A DNA stretch of 64,000 bases. Origin: Thaumasiovibrio sp047250365. Its GTDB lineage: Bacteria; Pseudomonadota; Gammaproteobacteria; Enterobacterales; Vibrionaceae. The notes under the pieces were generated by a model, which had not been told where the DNA came from, made no database searches, and worked only from the letters and a program-made list of their open reading frames with translations. The stretch covers positions 36,995 through 100,994 of the forward strand of contig NZ_JBLBVL010000012.1 of the NCBI RefSeq assembly GCF_047250365.1. Reading direction: 5' to 3'. The first letter of the stretch is position 1, and every line of letters begins with the position of its first letter. Made by a program: the position numbers and the translations under genes. This document shows positions 44,684 through 52,523 of this stretch, one piece after another.

Positions 44684-45691
44684 ATGCAAAGAGAAAAAGT
44701 GGCTTATTTTGATTTAATGCGTGCAGTTGCTGCGATTGCCGTGGTCACAATTCATGTGCTGGGCCCTTATCGGCATCAATTGGGCATGGTTGCCGACTCC
44801 GAATGGCTCACGGCTATCGTCATTAATAGCGGCAGTCGTTGGGCAGTGCCGATGTTTATCATGATTAGTGGTGCGCTATTTTTAAGCGATACTCGCCCTT
44901 TTGATGGGGGCTATTATTTAAAGCGACGTGTCGGAAAGGTATTAGTACCTTTTTTGTGTTGGTCATTGCTTTATGCCGGATTGAGTGGCGTGACAATGAC
45001 GGGATTTGATTTTGCAGAAGTGGCAGGACGCATTAAGGCTCTTCCGTATCATGAAACGTATTACCACTTAGGTTTCTTCTATTACTTTCTTCCGTTGTAC
45101 CTAGTCGTGCCATTTTTACGCTACCTATGCCAAAACAAAGCCACAGTCATTGTGCCAACCATGCTGTTGCTATGGGGAGTGGCAGTGAGTGCGAATTTGT
45201 TGAAAATAGACGGCGTGTGGAGCCATGATATGCTCTTCTACAGCGGCTATCTCTTATTGGGATATTGGCTGTATCAGTCCCCTTCTGCGTCGTGGCGAAC
45301 ATGGGCAATGGTGGGAGGAGGGGTGATGATGGTGACAGCCGTAATGGTCATCATGCCGAGCCTAGCGTTAGGGCAATACACGGTTGGACGTTGGTTATCA
45401 TATAAAACCATTAATACCGCTCTGATTGCAGCGGCCGTATTTGTCGTGTGTCAACACGGGTACGCTGGTTTATCTGCGAGCTGGAAGCGTAGAGCTAGTG
45501 AACTAAGCCGCTATAGCTTGGGCGTGTATCTATTGCATCCACTGGTACTGTGGCCAGTGAGAGAGTTTGATTTGTATTGGGGCCCTGCTTGGTTAGTGAT
45601 TCCGTTTTGGACCATCGTCGCGGTTCTTTTGTCGTGGCAAGCAACACGATGGCTGGCAGGTCGTCCAGCCATCGCATGGTTGGTGCCATGA
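44684..45691 (+). CDS. Acyltransferase family 3 membrane protein (WecH-like)
   Basis: 335 residues, about ten membrane helices. YFDLMRAVAAIAVVTIHVLGPYRH contains the catalytic-type His in the first helix of the acyltransferase 3 family. VPMFIMISGALFL and YHLGFFYYFLPLYLVVPFL follow, and the C-terminus has SRYSLGVYLLHPLVLW, the usual family signature. It resembles E. coli WecH (YiaH), which O-acetylates enterobacterial common antigen, but orthology is unproven and there are no polysaccharide genes nearby. The start at 44684 follows GGAGG by 10 bases; the frame opens at 44654. Confidence 0.85.
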   Translation: MQREKVAYFDLMRAVAAIAVVTIHVLGPYRHQLGMVADSEWLTAIVINSGSRWAVPMFIMISGALFLSDTRPFDGGYYLKRRVGKVLVPFLCWSLLYAGLSGVTMTGFDFAEVAGRIKALPYHETYYHLGFFYYFLPLYLVVPFLRYLCQNKATVIVPTMLLLWGVAVSANLLKIDGVWSHDMLFYSGYLLLGYWLYQSPSASWRTWAMVGGGVMMVTAVMVIMPSLALGQYTVGRWLSYKTINTALIAAAVFVVCQHGYAGLSASWKRRASELSRYSLGVYLLHPLVLWPVREFDLYWGPAWLVIPFWTIVAVLLSWQATRWLAGRPAIAWLVP

Positions 45692-45692
45692 A

Positions 45693-46022
45693 TTAGCGTT
45701 GTAAAGAGAAGTGGCAAAAACGGTTGCCCTGGTAGGTCAGCGTTCCTTTATCGCCAGGATTAACCGCATAATAGTAGTGGATACCAACTTCAAACTCGCG
45801 TTTAGGGCCGCCTTTTACCGGCTGCACATAGATCCAGAAGCGTTCGCTCTCTTCGCCGGGAAATGGGCGCTCGACTTCAATACATTGTTTATCTAGTATT
45901 TTAACTAGAATATCTTGCTCTTTTGCCCCAGAGCCAAATGAGTGTCGGTTCAGTGAGAACCATAGGTAGGCGCCGGAAAAAACAAAGAGAACAATCATGA
46001 TCATAATGAAACTGACGGGCAT
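45693..46022 (-). CDS. DUF2500 protein (YhhM-like)
   Basis: 109 residues. One N-terminal membrane helix (FIMIMIVLFVFSGAYLWFSL), then a domain VKILDKQCIEVERPF to FWIYVQPVKGGPKREFEVGIHYYYAVNPGDKGTLTYQGNRFCHF, typical of DUF2500. Function unknown. E. coli yhhM lies next to yhhL-rsmD-ftsYEX; here the homologue is about 1.4 kb from yhhL. The ATG at 46020-46022 has a perfect AGGAGG. It ends one base after the convergent acyltransferase gene. Confidence 0.85.
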   Translation of the reverse strand: MPVSFIMIMIVLFVFSGAYLWFSLNRHSFGSGAKEQDILVKILDKQCIEVERPFPGEESERFWIYVQPVKGGPKREFEVGIHYYYAVNPGDKGTLTYQGNRFCHFSLQR

Positions 46023-46267
46023 AGATCCTCCTTTGATGCCTGAAGTGTAACGATATTTAGGGATAGACAACACGCGATAAGAAGAAAGTGTGAAGTCAGC
46101 CGAACTATGGCTACTTTTCAGTGAGGGGGCACGAATTTTATGTCATGCATGAGCTCGAAATATCAAAGATTGCCGTGAAGGGTTTGCATCTTATTGGACG
46201 CGGGGTAAAGTGAAGATGATGTACTTAGCGACTCATCAGCAACAAAGAGTAGTCTCAGGGAGGTGAG

Positions 46268-46660
46268 ATGGCGGAAATAGATGGAGTAATCAAACGTTCA
46301 AGACGTATTGAGTCATTACTACGTCAGCATTATCACGCTGAGGGTAAGGGGCTTCACCAATTAATATCCAGTTGTGAAGAGCGCTTACCGCACGAGTTGA
46401 TTCCTAAGTTACGCTATATTGCAACGATGCGTAATAAAGTGGTGCATGAAGATGGTTATCGGTTGAGCAACCGGGGAGATTTTATCCGTACATGCAAGTT
46501 GTGCGAAAAAATGTTAATGCCGCGTGGTAGCCGCTTCGTGTGGCGTTTAGCTCTCGCTTTGGTCTTTGGGCTAACTGCATCGGCGGCGCTGTTCTACTAC
46601 CTCATTTGGGACAGGCTAAGCTTAGCACTGCTCTCTACTGTATCTTTGACTTTGTGTTGA
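46268..46660 (+). CDS. DUF4145-like (HEPN-type) protein with C-terminal membrane helix
   Basis: 130 residues. The N-terminal 85 residues are helical and look like DUF4145/HEPN proteins: RIESLLRQHYHAEGKGLHQLISSCEERLPHELIPKLRYIATMRNKVVHEDG. The RNKVVHE segment corresponds to the RxxxxH element of HEPN folds. A membrane helix follows (WRLALALVFGLTASAALFYYLIW). HEPN domains can be RNases, but nothing here indicates a toxin-antitoxin pair. AGGGAGGTGAG precedes the ATG. Confidence 0.7.
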   Translation: MAEIDGVIKRSRRIESLLRQHYHAEGKGLHQLISSCEERLPHELIPKLRYIATMRNKVVHEDGYRLSNRGDFIRTCKLCEKMLMPRGSRFVWRLALALVFGLTASAALFYYLIWDRLSLALLSTVSLTLC

Positions 46661-46719
46661 TCGCACAAGGCGTGCTCGCCTTATCGACGGTGGTCGTCAC
46701 CGGATAAGAAGGGGATGAA

Positions 46720-47025
46720 ATGAGTGAATGGGTTGTTTTGTATCGCGCCGCGCAACATATTGAAGCGCACATTCTGAAAGGACTACTCGAGCACAATGGC
46801 ATACCTTGCCGTATTGAGGGCGAGGATCTGTCAGGCGCTGTGGGTGAGTTACCCACGGATGTGCGTGAAGTTCGCTTATTTGTACATCCACTGCAGCTGG
46901 CACGTGCACGCTTGCTAATTGAGCCGCCAATGGATAAGCCAGATTGGTACTGTACGCAGTGCGGAGAGTTAAATGAGGGGCAGTATGAACTATGCTGGCA
47001 ATGTGGCCAGCCACAAAGTGAGTGA
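46720..47025 (+). CDS. DUF2007 protein with zinc ribbon
   Basis: 101 residues. The first 70 match the DUF2007 ferredoxin-like domain (WVVLYRAAQHIEAHILKGLLEHNGIPCRIEGEDLSGAVGELP). The last 25 form a zinc ribbon CTQCGELNEGQYELCWQCG with two CxxC knuckles. The family is described as putative signal transducing, and no function is proven. The start has AAGGGGATG upstream. Confidence 0.85.
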   Translation: MSEWVVLYRAAQHIEAHILKGLLEHNGIPCRIEGEDLSGAVGELPTDVREVRLFVHPLQLARARLLIEPPMDKPDWYCTQCGELNEGQYELCWQCGQPQSE

Positions 47026-47114
47026 ACCTTGTTTTGTATCAAACTAAATGGTGAACATGCTACGTATGATTACTGCCCTTAACATAATAGTAATGAATGT
47101 CTATAGAGGGTAAC

Positions 47115-47363
47115 ATGACTGAAAGCGTTTCTGTCCATGCTCATGCAGTGCTTGCAATGCTTAGCGAGAGTGATATTCCGTATACCGTCGCTGATTTTAC
47201 TGATGAGGTGGTGCGCAATATGGGCAAAGAGGTAGTATTCCATACCTGTAAGCAACAAGACCTTTCTCTTGCTGAGTTATTGAGTTTTCTAATTTCGCGC
47301 GGAAAAGTAGTCCAAGACGGTGAGTTTATTACCGTTAATCAGGATAAAATCTGCCGTCACTAG
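47115..47363 (+). CDS. YecH-family (DUF2492) metal-binding-like protein
   Basis: 82 residues: SVSVHAHAVLAMLSESDIPYTVADF, then KEVVFHTCKQQDLSLAELLSFLISRGKVVQDGEF. The HxH near the start and HTC in the middle are the conserved polar residues of the YecH family, suggested to bind metal. Function unknown. The ATG at 47115 has GAGGG upstream; the frame also opens at 47097. Confidence 0.8.
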   Translation: MTESVSVHAHAVLAMLSESDIPYTVADFTDEVVRNMGKEVVFHTCKQQDLSLAELLSFLISRGKVVQDGEFITVNQDKICRH

Positions 47364-47382
47364 CACACCTGTCTGCGAGTGA

Positions 47383-47417
47383 GCCAATCAGCATGTAACG
47401 ATACAATGCTGATTGGC
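47383..47417. repeat. 12-bp perfect inverted repeat between convergent yecH-like and yhhL-like genes
   Basis: GCCAATCAGCAT (47383-47394) and ATGCTGATTGGC (47406-47417), with a further GTA/TAC pairing inside the 11-base loop. It lies exactly between two convergent genes, the place for a terminator, but no T run follows on either strand. Confidence 0.75.
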
Positions 47418-47434
47418 ACCAGATCTCCACCCAG

Positions 47435-47701
47435 TCATGACATATGTTTATGGCGAATGTCTAATAAAGCGAAGACCCCAAAGAGCAATATTCCCCACTT
47501 CTCTCGACCGGAGAGAGAAAGCTTATCGCCAAAGGCTCCGAGAAATATCAGGGCTTGTAAGCCGTGCATCATGAATAGAAAGGCACTTAAAATATATAAG
47601 GCAATGGCAGCGTTTCCCGGAAATGGGGACAAGATATTAATCAATAGTATTAACCAAACACATCCCATCGCCAACTTGGCGGCCATTAATAGTCGTTTCA
47701 T
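47435..47701 (-). CDS. DUF1145 membrane protein (YhhL-like)
   Basis: 88 residues with three hydrophobic segments (AAKLAMGCVWLILLINILSPFP, AAIALYILSAFLFMMHGLQALIFLGAF and WGILLFGVFALLD). The NxxxPFPxxA and HxxQ pattern is the DUF1145 signature. Function unknown. It overlaps rsmD by four bases and, as in E. coli (rsmD-yhhL), is translated from the same message. Confidence 0.85.
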   Translation of the reverse strand: MKRLLMAAKLAMGCVWLILLINILSPFPGNAAIALYILSAFLFMMHGLQALIFLGAFGDKLSLSGREKWGILLFGVFALLDIRHKHMS

Positions 47702-48300
47702 ACTTCTTCCCTGTGATATAAGCGATAGCTGAGCTGTCCGGCCTGTTTCTCACGGTGTAAATGCCAAGAATCAGGAACAACGGGGTCTCCAAACTCCTTC
47801 TCTGCTTCAATATAGATGATGGCATTTGCAGTAAGCCAGCCTTTTTGCTCTAACTTTTCGATGCACGCGGGCAGTAGGTCTTGACGAAATGGCGGGTCAA
47901 TAAAGACGATGTCGAAAGGCTGGGCTGGACCATCAAGGAAATTTAGTGCGTCGGTCTGGTTAACTTTTACATTATCAGCCTGTAATAGTTGGCAATTGGC
48001 ACTGAGTTGATTGGCGGCGCTGCTATTAAGCTCTATCATTTCAACATGCGCCGCAAAGCGAGACAGAGCTTCAAAACTTAAACTACCACTGCCAGCAAAG
48101 AGATCGAGGCAGCGCGCTTGATGAATATCATTTGCCAGCCAATTAAACAGCGTCTCTTTTACGCGATCAGTGGTAGGACGTAAACCTTCACTGTCTTGAA
48201 CAGGTAGCTTTCTACCACGCCAACGACCACTGATAATGCGTACTGAACCGGTTGGCTTGGTCGCATTTTTGCGACGGGATTGCGATGGGCGCTTTGACAT
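47698..48300 (-). CDS. rsmD: 16S rRNA (guanine-966-N2)-methyltransferase RsmD
   Basis: 200 residues. It methylates G966 in the 30S assembly intermediate. GSVRIISGRWRGRKLPV and LRPTTDRVKETLFNWL are typical; the SAM site is CLDLFAGSGSLSFEALSR and the catalytic motif IVFIDPPFR. The basic N-terminus SKRPSQSRRKNATK likely contacts RNA. It is divergent from ftsY across 84 bases, the conserved enterobacterial arrangement. Confidence 0.96.
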   Translation of the reverse strand: MSKRPSQSRRKNATKPTGSVRIISGRWRGRKLPVQDSEGLRPTTDRVKETLFNWLANDIHQARCLDLFAGSGSLSFEALSRFAAHVEMIELNSSAANQLSANCQLLQADNVKVNQTDALNFLDGPAQPFDIVFIDPPFRQDLLPACIEKLEQKGWLTANAIIYIEAEKEFGDPVVPDSWHLHREKQAGQLSYRLYHREEV

Positions 48301-48384
48301 AGATTTTTTTGACCGTATAGAAAGTGTTAGTATAACTCAGTTTTTGCACGTGTAAGGCGTGTACCCACTGTTAGGATATTGCCA

Positions 48385-49677
48385 ATGGCAGAAAAAAAGA
48401 AACGCGGATTATTCTCGTGGCTTGGTTTTAACAATAATGACCCAGCTGAGCAAGAAAAACAGACTTCAATAGCGGCGGAGGTAGAACAAGAGGCAGATAC
48501 AACGGCCAAGGATGTCGCTGAACCTGTTCTAGAAAGCGATAGTACTGAAAAAGATGTTGCACAACAAAATAACGATGAAGAAACTGTACTAGAAGCAGAA
48601 GCAGAAGCAGAAGCAGAAGCAGAAGCAGAAGCAGAAGCAGAAGCAGAAGCAGAAGCAGAAGCAGAAGCAGAAGCAGAAGCAGAAGCAGAAGCAGAAGCAG
48701 AAGCAGAAGCAGAAGCAGAAGTCGTTGTTGCGCATGTAGAACAAGACAAACCGCAACGCGAGGGCTTTTTTGCTCGCTTGATGAAAGGGCTGCAAAAAAC
48801 CAAAGCCAACCTTGGTTTCGGCTTTTTAGGCCTATTCAAAGGCAAGCAGATCGATGATGAGCTGTTTGAGGAGCTTGAAGAGCAGTTATTGATTGCCGAT
48901 GTCGGAATGGATACCACGGTTAAAATTATTGAGTCATTAACCGAGAAAGCCTCACGTCAACAGCTTAAAGATGGCGAAGCTCTCTATGGACTCTTAAAAG
49001 AAGAAATGGGTGCGATGTTGCAAGATGTCGAACAACCAATGTGTGTGGAAGCGCATAAACCTTATGTCATCTTAATGGTTGGCGTAAATGGTGTCGGGAA
49101 AACAACCACCATTGGTAAGTTAGCCAAGCAACTACAGTCTCAAGGCAAATCGGTAATGTTAGCGGCGGGAGATACTTTCCGTGCCGCAGCTGTAGAGCAA
49201 CTGCAAGTCTGGGGTGAACGTAATCAAGTTCCTGTTGTGGCTCAGCACACCGGTGCTGACAGCGCGTCAGTTATTTATGATGCTGTGGAATCAGCGCGGG
49301 CGAAAGGGGTCGATGTAGTGATTGCCGATACCGCTGGTCGCTTACAAAACAAAGCTCATTTAATGGAAGAGCTGCGTAAAATTGTCCGCGTGATGAAAAA
49401 GTTGGATGACAGTGCACCGCATGAAATCATGTTAACACTGGATGCAGGTACTGGGCAGAACGCGATTAGTCAGGCCAAGCTGTTTAATGATGTAACACCA
49501 TTAACGGGGATTACGTTGACCAAGCTCGACGGTACTGCCAAGGGCGGGGTCATTTTCGCAATTGCCGATCAGTTCTCTATCCCAATTCGTTATATTGGCG
49601 TGGGAGAAGGGATCGAAGATTTGCGCCCATTTAAAGCGGATGAATTTATTGAGGCGTTGTTTAGCTCGGAGGAGTAA
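48385..49677 (+). CDS. ftsY: Signal recognition particle receptor FtsY
   Basis: 430 residues. It docks SRP-ribosome complexes at the membrane. MAEKKKRGLFSWLGF is the amphipathic membrane-targeting start. An acidic A domain (about 15-125) includes a pure Glu-Ala alternation at residues 70-112 encoded by a perfect hexanucleotide repeat. The NG domain begins near 125 with KTKANLGFGF; G1 is GVNGVGKTTTIGKLA near 234, followed by DTFRAAAVEQL, ADTAGRLQN, TKLDGTAKGG and VGEGIEDLRPF. The ATG at 48385 is used rather than TTG at 48379. Only the repeat departs from normal FtsY proteins. It is followed three bases later by ftsE. Confidence 0.97.
   Translation: MAEKKKRGLFSWLGFNNNDPAEQEKQTSIAAEVEQEADTTAKDVAEPVLESDSTEKDVAQQNNDEETVLEAEAEAEAEAEAEAEAEAEAEAEAEAEAEAEAEAEAEAEAEAEVVVAHVEQDKPQREGFFARLMKGLQKTKANLGFGFLGLFKGKQIDDELFEELEEQLLIADVGMDTTVKIIESLTEKASRQQLKDGEALYGLLKEEMGAMLQDVEQPMCVEAHKPYVILMVGVNGVGKTTTIGKLAKQLQSQGKSVMLAAGDTFRAAAVEQLQVWGERNQVPVVAQHTGADSASVIYDAVESARAKGVDVVIADTAGRLQNKAHLMEELRKIVRVMKKLDDSAPHEIMLTLDAGTGQNAISQAKLFNDVTPLTGITLTKLDGTAKGGVIFAIADQFSIPIRYIGVGEGIEDLRPFKADEFIEALFSSEE
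48592..48720 (+). repeat. Perfect hexanucleotide tandem repeat (GCAGAA)21 inside ftsY
   Basis: GAA followed by 21 uninterrupted copies of GCAGAA (129 bases with no substitution). It encodes E(AE)21. Pure repeats of this length are expected to slip in replication. Each unit adds or removes two residues and never shifts the frame. Confidence 0.98.
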
Positions 49678-49680
49678 GGC

Positions 49681-50349
49681 GTGATCCAGTTTCAACAAGT
49701 GAGTAAAGTATACCGTGGTGGACGGCAGGCTTTACAGAAAGTGAATTTCCATGTTCAACAGGGAGAGTTGGCGTTGCTAACCGGCCATTCTGGTGCCGGT
49801 AAAAGTACCTTGTTGAAGCTGATCTGTGCAATTGAGCGTCCCAGTGATGGGCATGTCATGTTTAATGGGCATGACATTAGTAGTTTACCTCGTTCTCAAG
49901 TGCCTTACTTACGTCGTCACTTAGGCATAATATTTCAAGATCATAAGCTTTTGATGGAAGCAACTGCGTTCGACAATGTGGCGATGCCGTTGCGGGCTGC
50001 CCATGTGAATGAGAGCGAAGTGAAGCGACGCGTGTCTGCTGCGCTGGATAAAGTGGGGTTGCTGGATAAAGCGCGCTGCTTACCGATGCAGTTATCTGGG
50101 GGGGAGCAGCAAAGGGTGGGAATCGCGCGCGCGGTGGTGAACCGCCCTTTGTTATTGCTGGCTGATGAACCCACAGGAAATTTGGATCAGGCGCTCTCAC
50201 TGCAAATGATGCAACTGTTCGATGAATTTAACCGGGCAGGGGTCACGGTGTTATTGGCAACCCACGATACGGGACTAATTTCGCGCCATCAAGGACGGCA
50301 TTATACGTTGCAGTCTGGCATTTTGAGTGAGGTGATACGTGGCAGTTAA
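49681..50349 (+). CDS. ftsE: Cell-division ABC ATPase FtsE
   Basis: 222 residues. With FtsX it controls septal amidase activation via EnvC. Walker A is GHSGAGKST, signature LSGGEQQRV, Walker B LLLADEPTGNLD and the switch histidine in LLATHD. It starts with MIQFQQVSKVYRGGRQALQKV; the GTG at 49681 has GGAGGAG upstream, within the ftsY stop region. The 3' end overlaps ftsX by 11 bases, so the partners are coupled. Confidence 0.97.
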   Translation: MIQFQQVSKVYRGGRQALQKVNFHVQQGELALLTGHSGAGKSTLLKLICAIERPSDGHVMFNGHDISSLPRSQVPYLRRHLGIIFQDHKLLMEATAFDNVAMPLRAAHVNESEVKRRVSAALDKVGLLDKARCLPMQLSGGEQQRVGIARAVVNRPLLLLADEPTGNLDQALSLQMMQLFDEFNRAGVTVLLATHDTGLISRHQGRHYTLQSGILSEVIRGS

Positions 50350-51250
50350 TTTACTTTCTCGGCATAAAAACGATGCTAAGCAAGCGTTGCGTCAGCTGCG
50401 AATTCGTCCTCTAGGTAATGTACTGACTGTTGCGGTGATAGCCTTTGCACTGACTTTGCCAAGTTGTCTGTTTGTGTTGGTGAAAAACGTGATGCAAGTA
50501 CATGCCCAATTACCCCACTCATCGCAAATTTCTGTGTATATGCAAGGTGAGCCTACCGCAGCGGAAAGGGAGCGCTTATTGAAAGCGTGGACAACGTGGG
50601 AAGAAGTGAGTGGTGTCAGTTATATTTCTCCGGAGCAAGGCATCGTCGAGTTTTCAGAGTATCAAGGGTTTGCGCAGGCGCTGCCTTTGTTAGATGGAAA
50701 TCCGCTTCCGGGCGTATTTGTTGTGCAGCCTGTGAGTGATGTTTTGGACGAAGTGTTGCTGCTGGCGCAGCGATTTGCAGCGGAGAACCGTGTGGCTGAT
50801 GTGCGACTGGATAGTGATTGGATAGAGCGTTTTTCGGCTATTCAGCAGTTGTTGGTTGTTTTGGCAATGGTTTTCTCTGGGTTAATGTTGCTGGTGGTCT
50901 TTTTGGTCATAGGGAACAGCTTGCGCCTTCAAGTCGCGAATGAAAAAGCACGGATCCAAATCATGAAATTGGTCGGTGCCACGGATCGCGATATACTGCG
51001 TCCTTATCTCTATACTGGCGTCTGGTATGGTGTGGTTGGTGCTACAATGGCTTGGTTACTGGCGTTTGGCACCGTATTACTGGTTGAGAAAAGTGTCAAT
51101 GCATTAGCCATGGTTTATGGTGCGACATTTTCTTTGCACGGGCTTGGTTTGGAAGAGTCAATGTGGCTGCTTATTAGCGCAGCATTGCTGGGTGTGATAG
51201 CGGCACAATTATCAGCTCGGCGCCATTTGCGAGAAATTGAACCTGTATAG
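50339..51250 (+). CDS. ftsX: Cell-division membrane protein FtsX
   Basis: 303 residues. A cytoplasmic N-terminus (RHKNDAKQALRQLRIRPLGN), helix 1 (VLTVAVIAFALTLPSCLFVL), a large periplasmic domain with SQISVYMQGEPTAAERERLL that should bind EnvC, then three helices. VANEKARIQIMKLVGATDRDILRPYLYTG is the conserved cytoplasmic loop that contacts FtsE. The GTG start at 50339 lies inside the end of ftsE. No terminator is seen before rpoH, which begins 120 bases later. Confidence 0.96.
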   Translation: MAVNLLSRHKNDAKQALRQLRIRPLGNVLTVAVIAFALTLPSCLFVLVKNVMQVHAQLPHSSQISVYMQGEPTAAERERLLKAWTTWEEVSGVSYISPEQGIVEFSEYQGFAQALPLLDGNPLPGVFVVQPVSDVLDEVLLLAQRFAAENRVADVRLDSDWIERFSAIQQLLVVLAMVFSGLMLLVVFLVIGNSLRLQVANEKARIQIMKLVGATDRDILRPYLYTGVWYGVVGATMAWLLAFGTVLLVEKSVNALAMVYGATFSLHGLGLEESMWLLISAALLGVIAAQLSARRHLREIEPV

Positions 51251-51369
51251 TGTTTTTTGGTCAAAATTTTCGGTATGATGCCAAGTTCGCCTAAATACTG
51301 TTCATGTTTTATTCATACAGAATGGTTATACTGGTGTATTGAGAGAAGAGAATTGATTACGAGGTTGCA

Positions 51370-52230
51370 ATGACACAAAAGCTGTATCCAATGGCCGTTG
51401 TCTCCGCGGATAGTCTAGACGGGTACATTTCATCAGTAAATCGTCACCCAATGCTATCTGCAGATGAAGAGCGTGAGTTGGCAGAGCGTCTGCATTATGA
51501 GGGAGATATCGAGGCTGCGAAAGGCTTGATCATGTCTCACTTGCGTTTTGTTGTGCATGTCGCCCGTGGTTATTCAGGCTATGGTTTGCCTATTGCTGAT
51601 TTGATTCAGGAAGGTAACATCGGTCTGATGAAGGCAGTAAAACGCTTTAACCCTGAGGTTGGCGTGCGTCTGGTCTCTTTTGCGGTGCATTGGATTAAAG
51701 CTGAAATCCATGAATATGTGCTGCGCAATTGGCGTATCGTTAAAGTCGCGACGACAAAAGCACAACGCAAATTGTTTTTTAATTTGCGCAAAGCGAAGAA
51801 GCGTTTGGGCTGGTTTAGTCACGATGAAGTTAACATGGTCGCTGAACAACTTGGTGTAGAGACGTCAGAAGTGATGGAGATGGAAGCCCGTCTTGCTGCG
51901 CAAGATGCGACTTTTGAAGCCCCAAGTGAAGATGACGATAATGGCAGCGCATATACTGCGCCAGTTTTTTATCTGGAAGATAAAAGCTCGGATGTTGCTC
52001 AGCACTTTGAAGAAAACAACTGGGAGCGTCATGCTCATGATCGTTTGGCCAATGCATTATCTACACTGGATGAACGAAGCCAGCATATCGTGAAAGCGCG
52101 CTGGTTAGATGAAGATAAAGCAACATTGCAGGATCTTGCTGATCATTATGGTGTTTCTGCTGAACGGATCCGTCAGCTAGAAAAAAATGCCATGAAAAAA
52201 TTAAAGCTAGCAGTGGGCGAGAGCCTTTAA
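51370..52230 (+). CDS. rpoH: Heat-shock sigma factor RpoH (sigma-32)
   Basis: 286 residues. Region 2 contains GYGLPIADLIQEGNIGLMKAVKRFNPEVGVRLVSFAVHWIKAEI. The RpoH box QRKLFFNLRK starts near residue 131, a region used in proteolytic control and specific to this sigma. Region 4.2 is DLADHYGVSAERIRQLEKNAMKKL. The ATG has GAGG 7 bases upstream. In the 120-base gap after ftsX a TATACT at 51327-51332 might be a -10 box but no good -35 was found; read-through from ftsX is also possible. It probably directs transcription of prlC at 12845. Confidence 0.97.
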   Translation: MTQKLYPMAVVSADSLDGYISSVNRHPMLSADEERELAERLHYEGDIEAAKGLIMSHLRFVVHVARGYSGYGLPIADLIQEGNIGLMKAVKRFNPEVGVRLVSFAVHWIKAEIHEYVLRNWRIVKVATTKAQRKLFFNLRKAKKRLGWFSHDEVNMVAEQLGVETSEVMEMEARLAAQDATFEAPSEDDDNGSAYTAPVFYLEDKSSDVAQHFEENNWERHAHDRLANALSTLDERSQHIVKARWLDEDKATLQDLADHYGVSAERIRQLEKNAMKKLKLAVGESL

Positions 52231-52247
52231 ATAGAGCGTTTTAAAAA

Positions 52248-52272
52248 GAAACCGGCTGAGGCCGGTTTTTTT
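52248..52272 (+). terminator. Terminator of rpoH
   Basis: AAACCGGC / GCCGGTTT with TGAG loop and a T run, 18 bases after the rpoH stop codon. Confidence 0.92.
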
Positions 52273-52280
52273 GTGCCTTT

Positions 52281-52523
52281 GATCTAGGAATGATCGTTTT
52301 GAGAGTGATCCAAGAATGATCAGATCATTCAAAGAGTTGTAAACAGACCGAATGATGGGCTAAGTCGGCTTTCTACCTAGAGCGAACGTCTGTTGCGAAT
52401 TAATCATTCACAGACTTATCCACAGAATTATTGGATCACCACTACATATTGTGGATCCAAGTGCTTATAACCCCTTTATCAACGCAATCCACAACTTTAC
52501 CCACAAGTGGTGATAAAGTGATC
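52281..52523. other. Candidate DnaA-box/GATC/iteron locus between rpoH and glpE
   Basis: The gap holds eight GATC sites (52281, 52292, 52307, 52318, 52323, 52434, 52454, 52520), where about one is expected by chance. The left part (52288-52409) carries an octamer family: GAATGATC at 52288 and 52314, GAGTGATC at 52303, an inverted copy at 52323-52330 forming a 17-bp palindrome with its neighbour, and near copies at 52350 and 52403. The right part holds DnaA-box-like 9-mers: TCATTCACA 52404, TTATCCACA 52416, TTATCAACG 52476, CAATCCACA 52485 and TTACCCACA 52497 on the plus strand, with GGATCCACA (52450-52458) and TTATCACCA (52508-52516) on the minus strand. AT-rich DNA follows (52538-52580). It has the ingredients of an origin or a DnaA/SeqA regulatory site; no dnaA, rctB, mnmG or mioC gene is nearby. 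Confidence 0.65.
52314..52330. repeat. 17-bp perfect palindrome with two GATC sites
   Basis: GAATGATC-A-GATCATTC: two inverted copies of the local octamer around a single central base. It would present two Dam methylation sites five bases apart. Confidence 0.9.

Noticed and set aside
48592..48720. Repeat tract as a CRISPR array
   Set aside because: It is a contiguous 6-base microsatellite with no spacers and lies inside the ftsY reading frame; no cas genes are present.
48327..48917. Minus-strand Ala-Ser repeat and Phe-Cys repeat open frames opposite ftsY
   Set aside because: Pure by-products of the GCAGAA repeat read on the other strand.
51304..51332. Dedicated sigma-70 promoter before rpoH
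   Set aside because: A TATACT -10 candidate exists but no acceptable -35 box lies at 16-18 bases.
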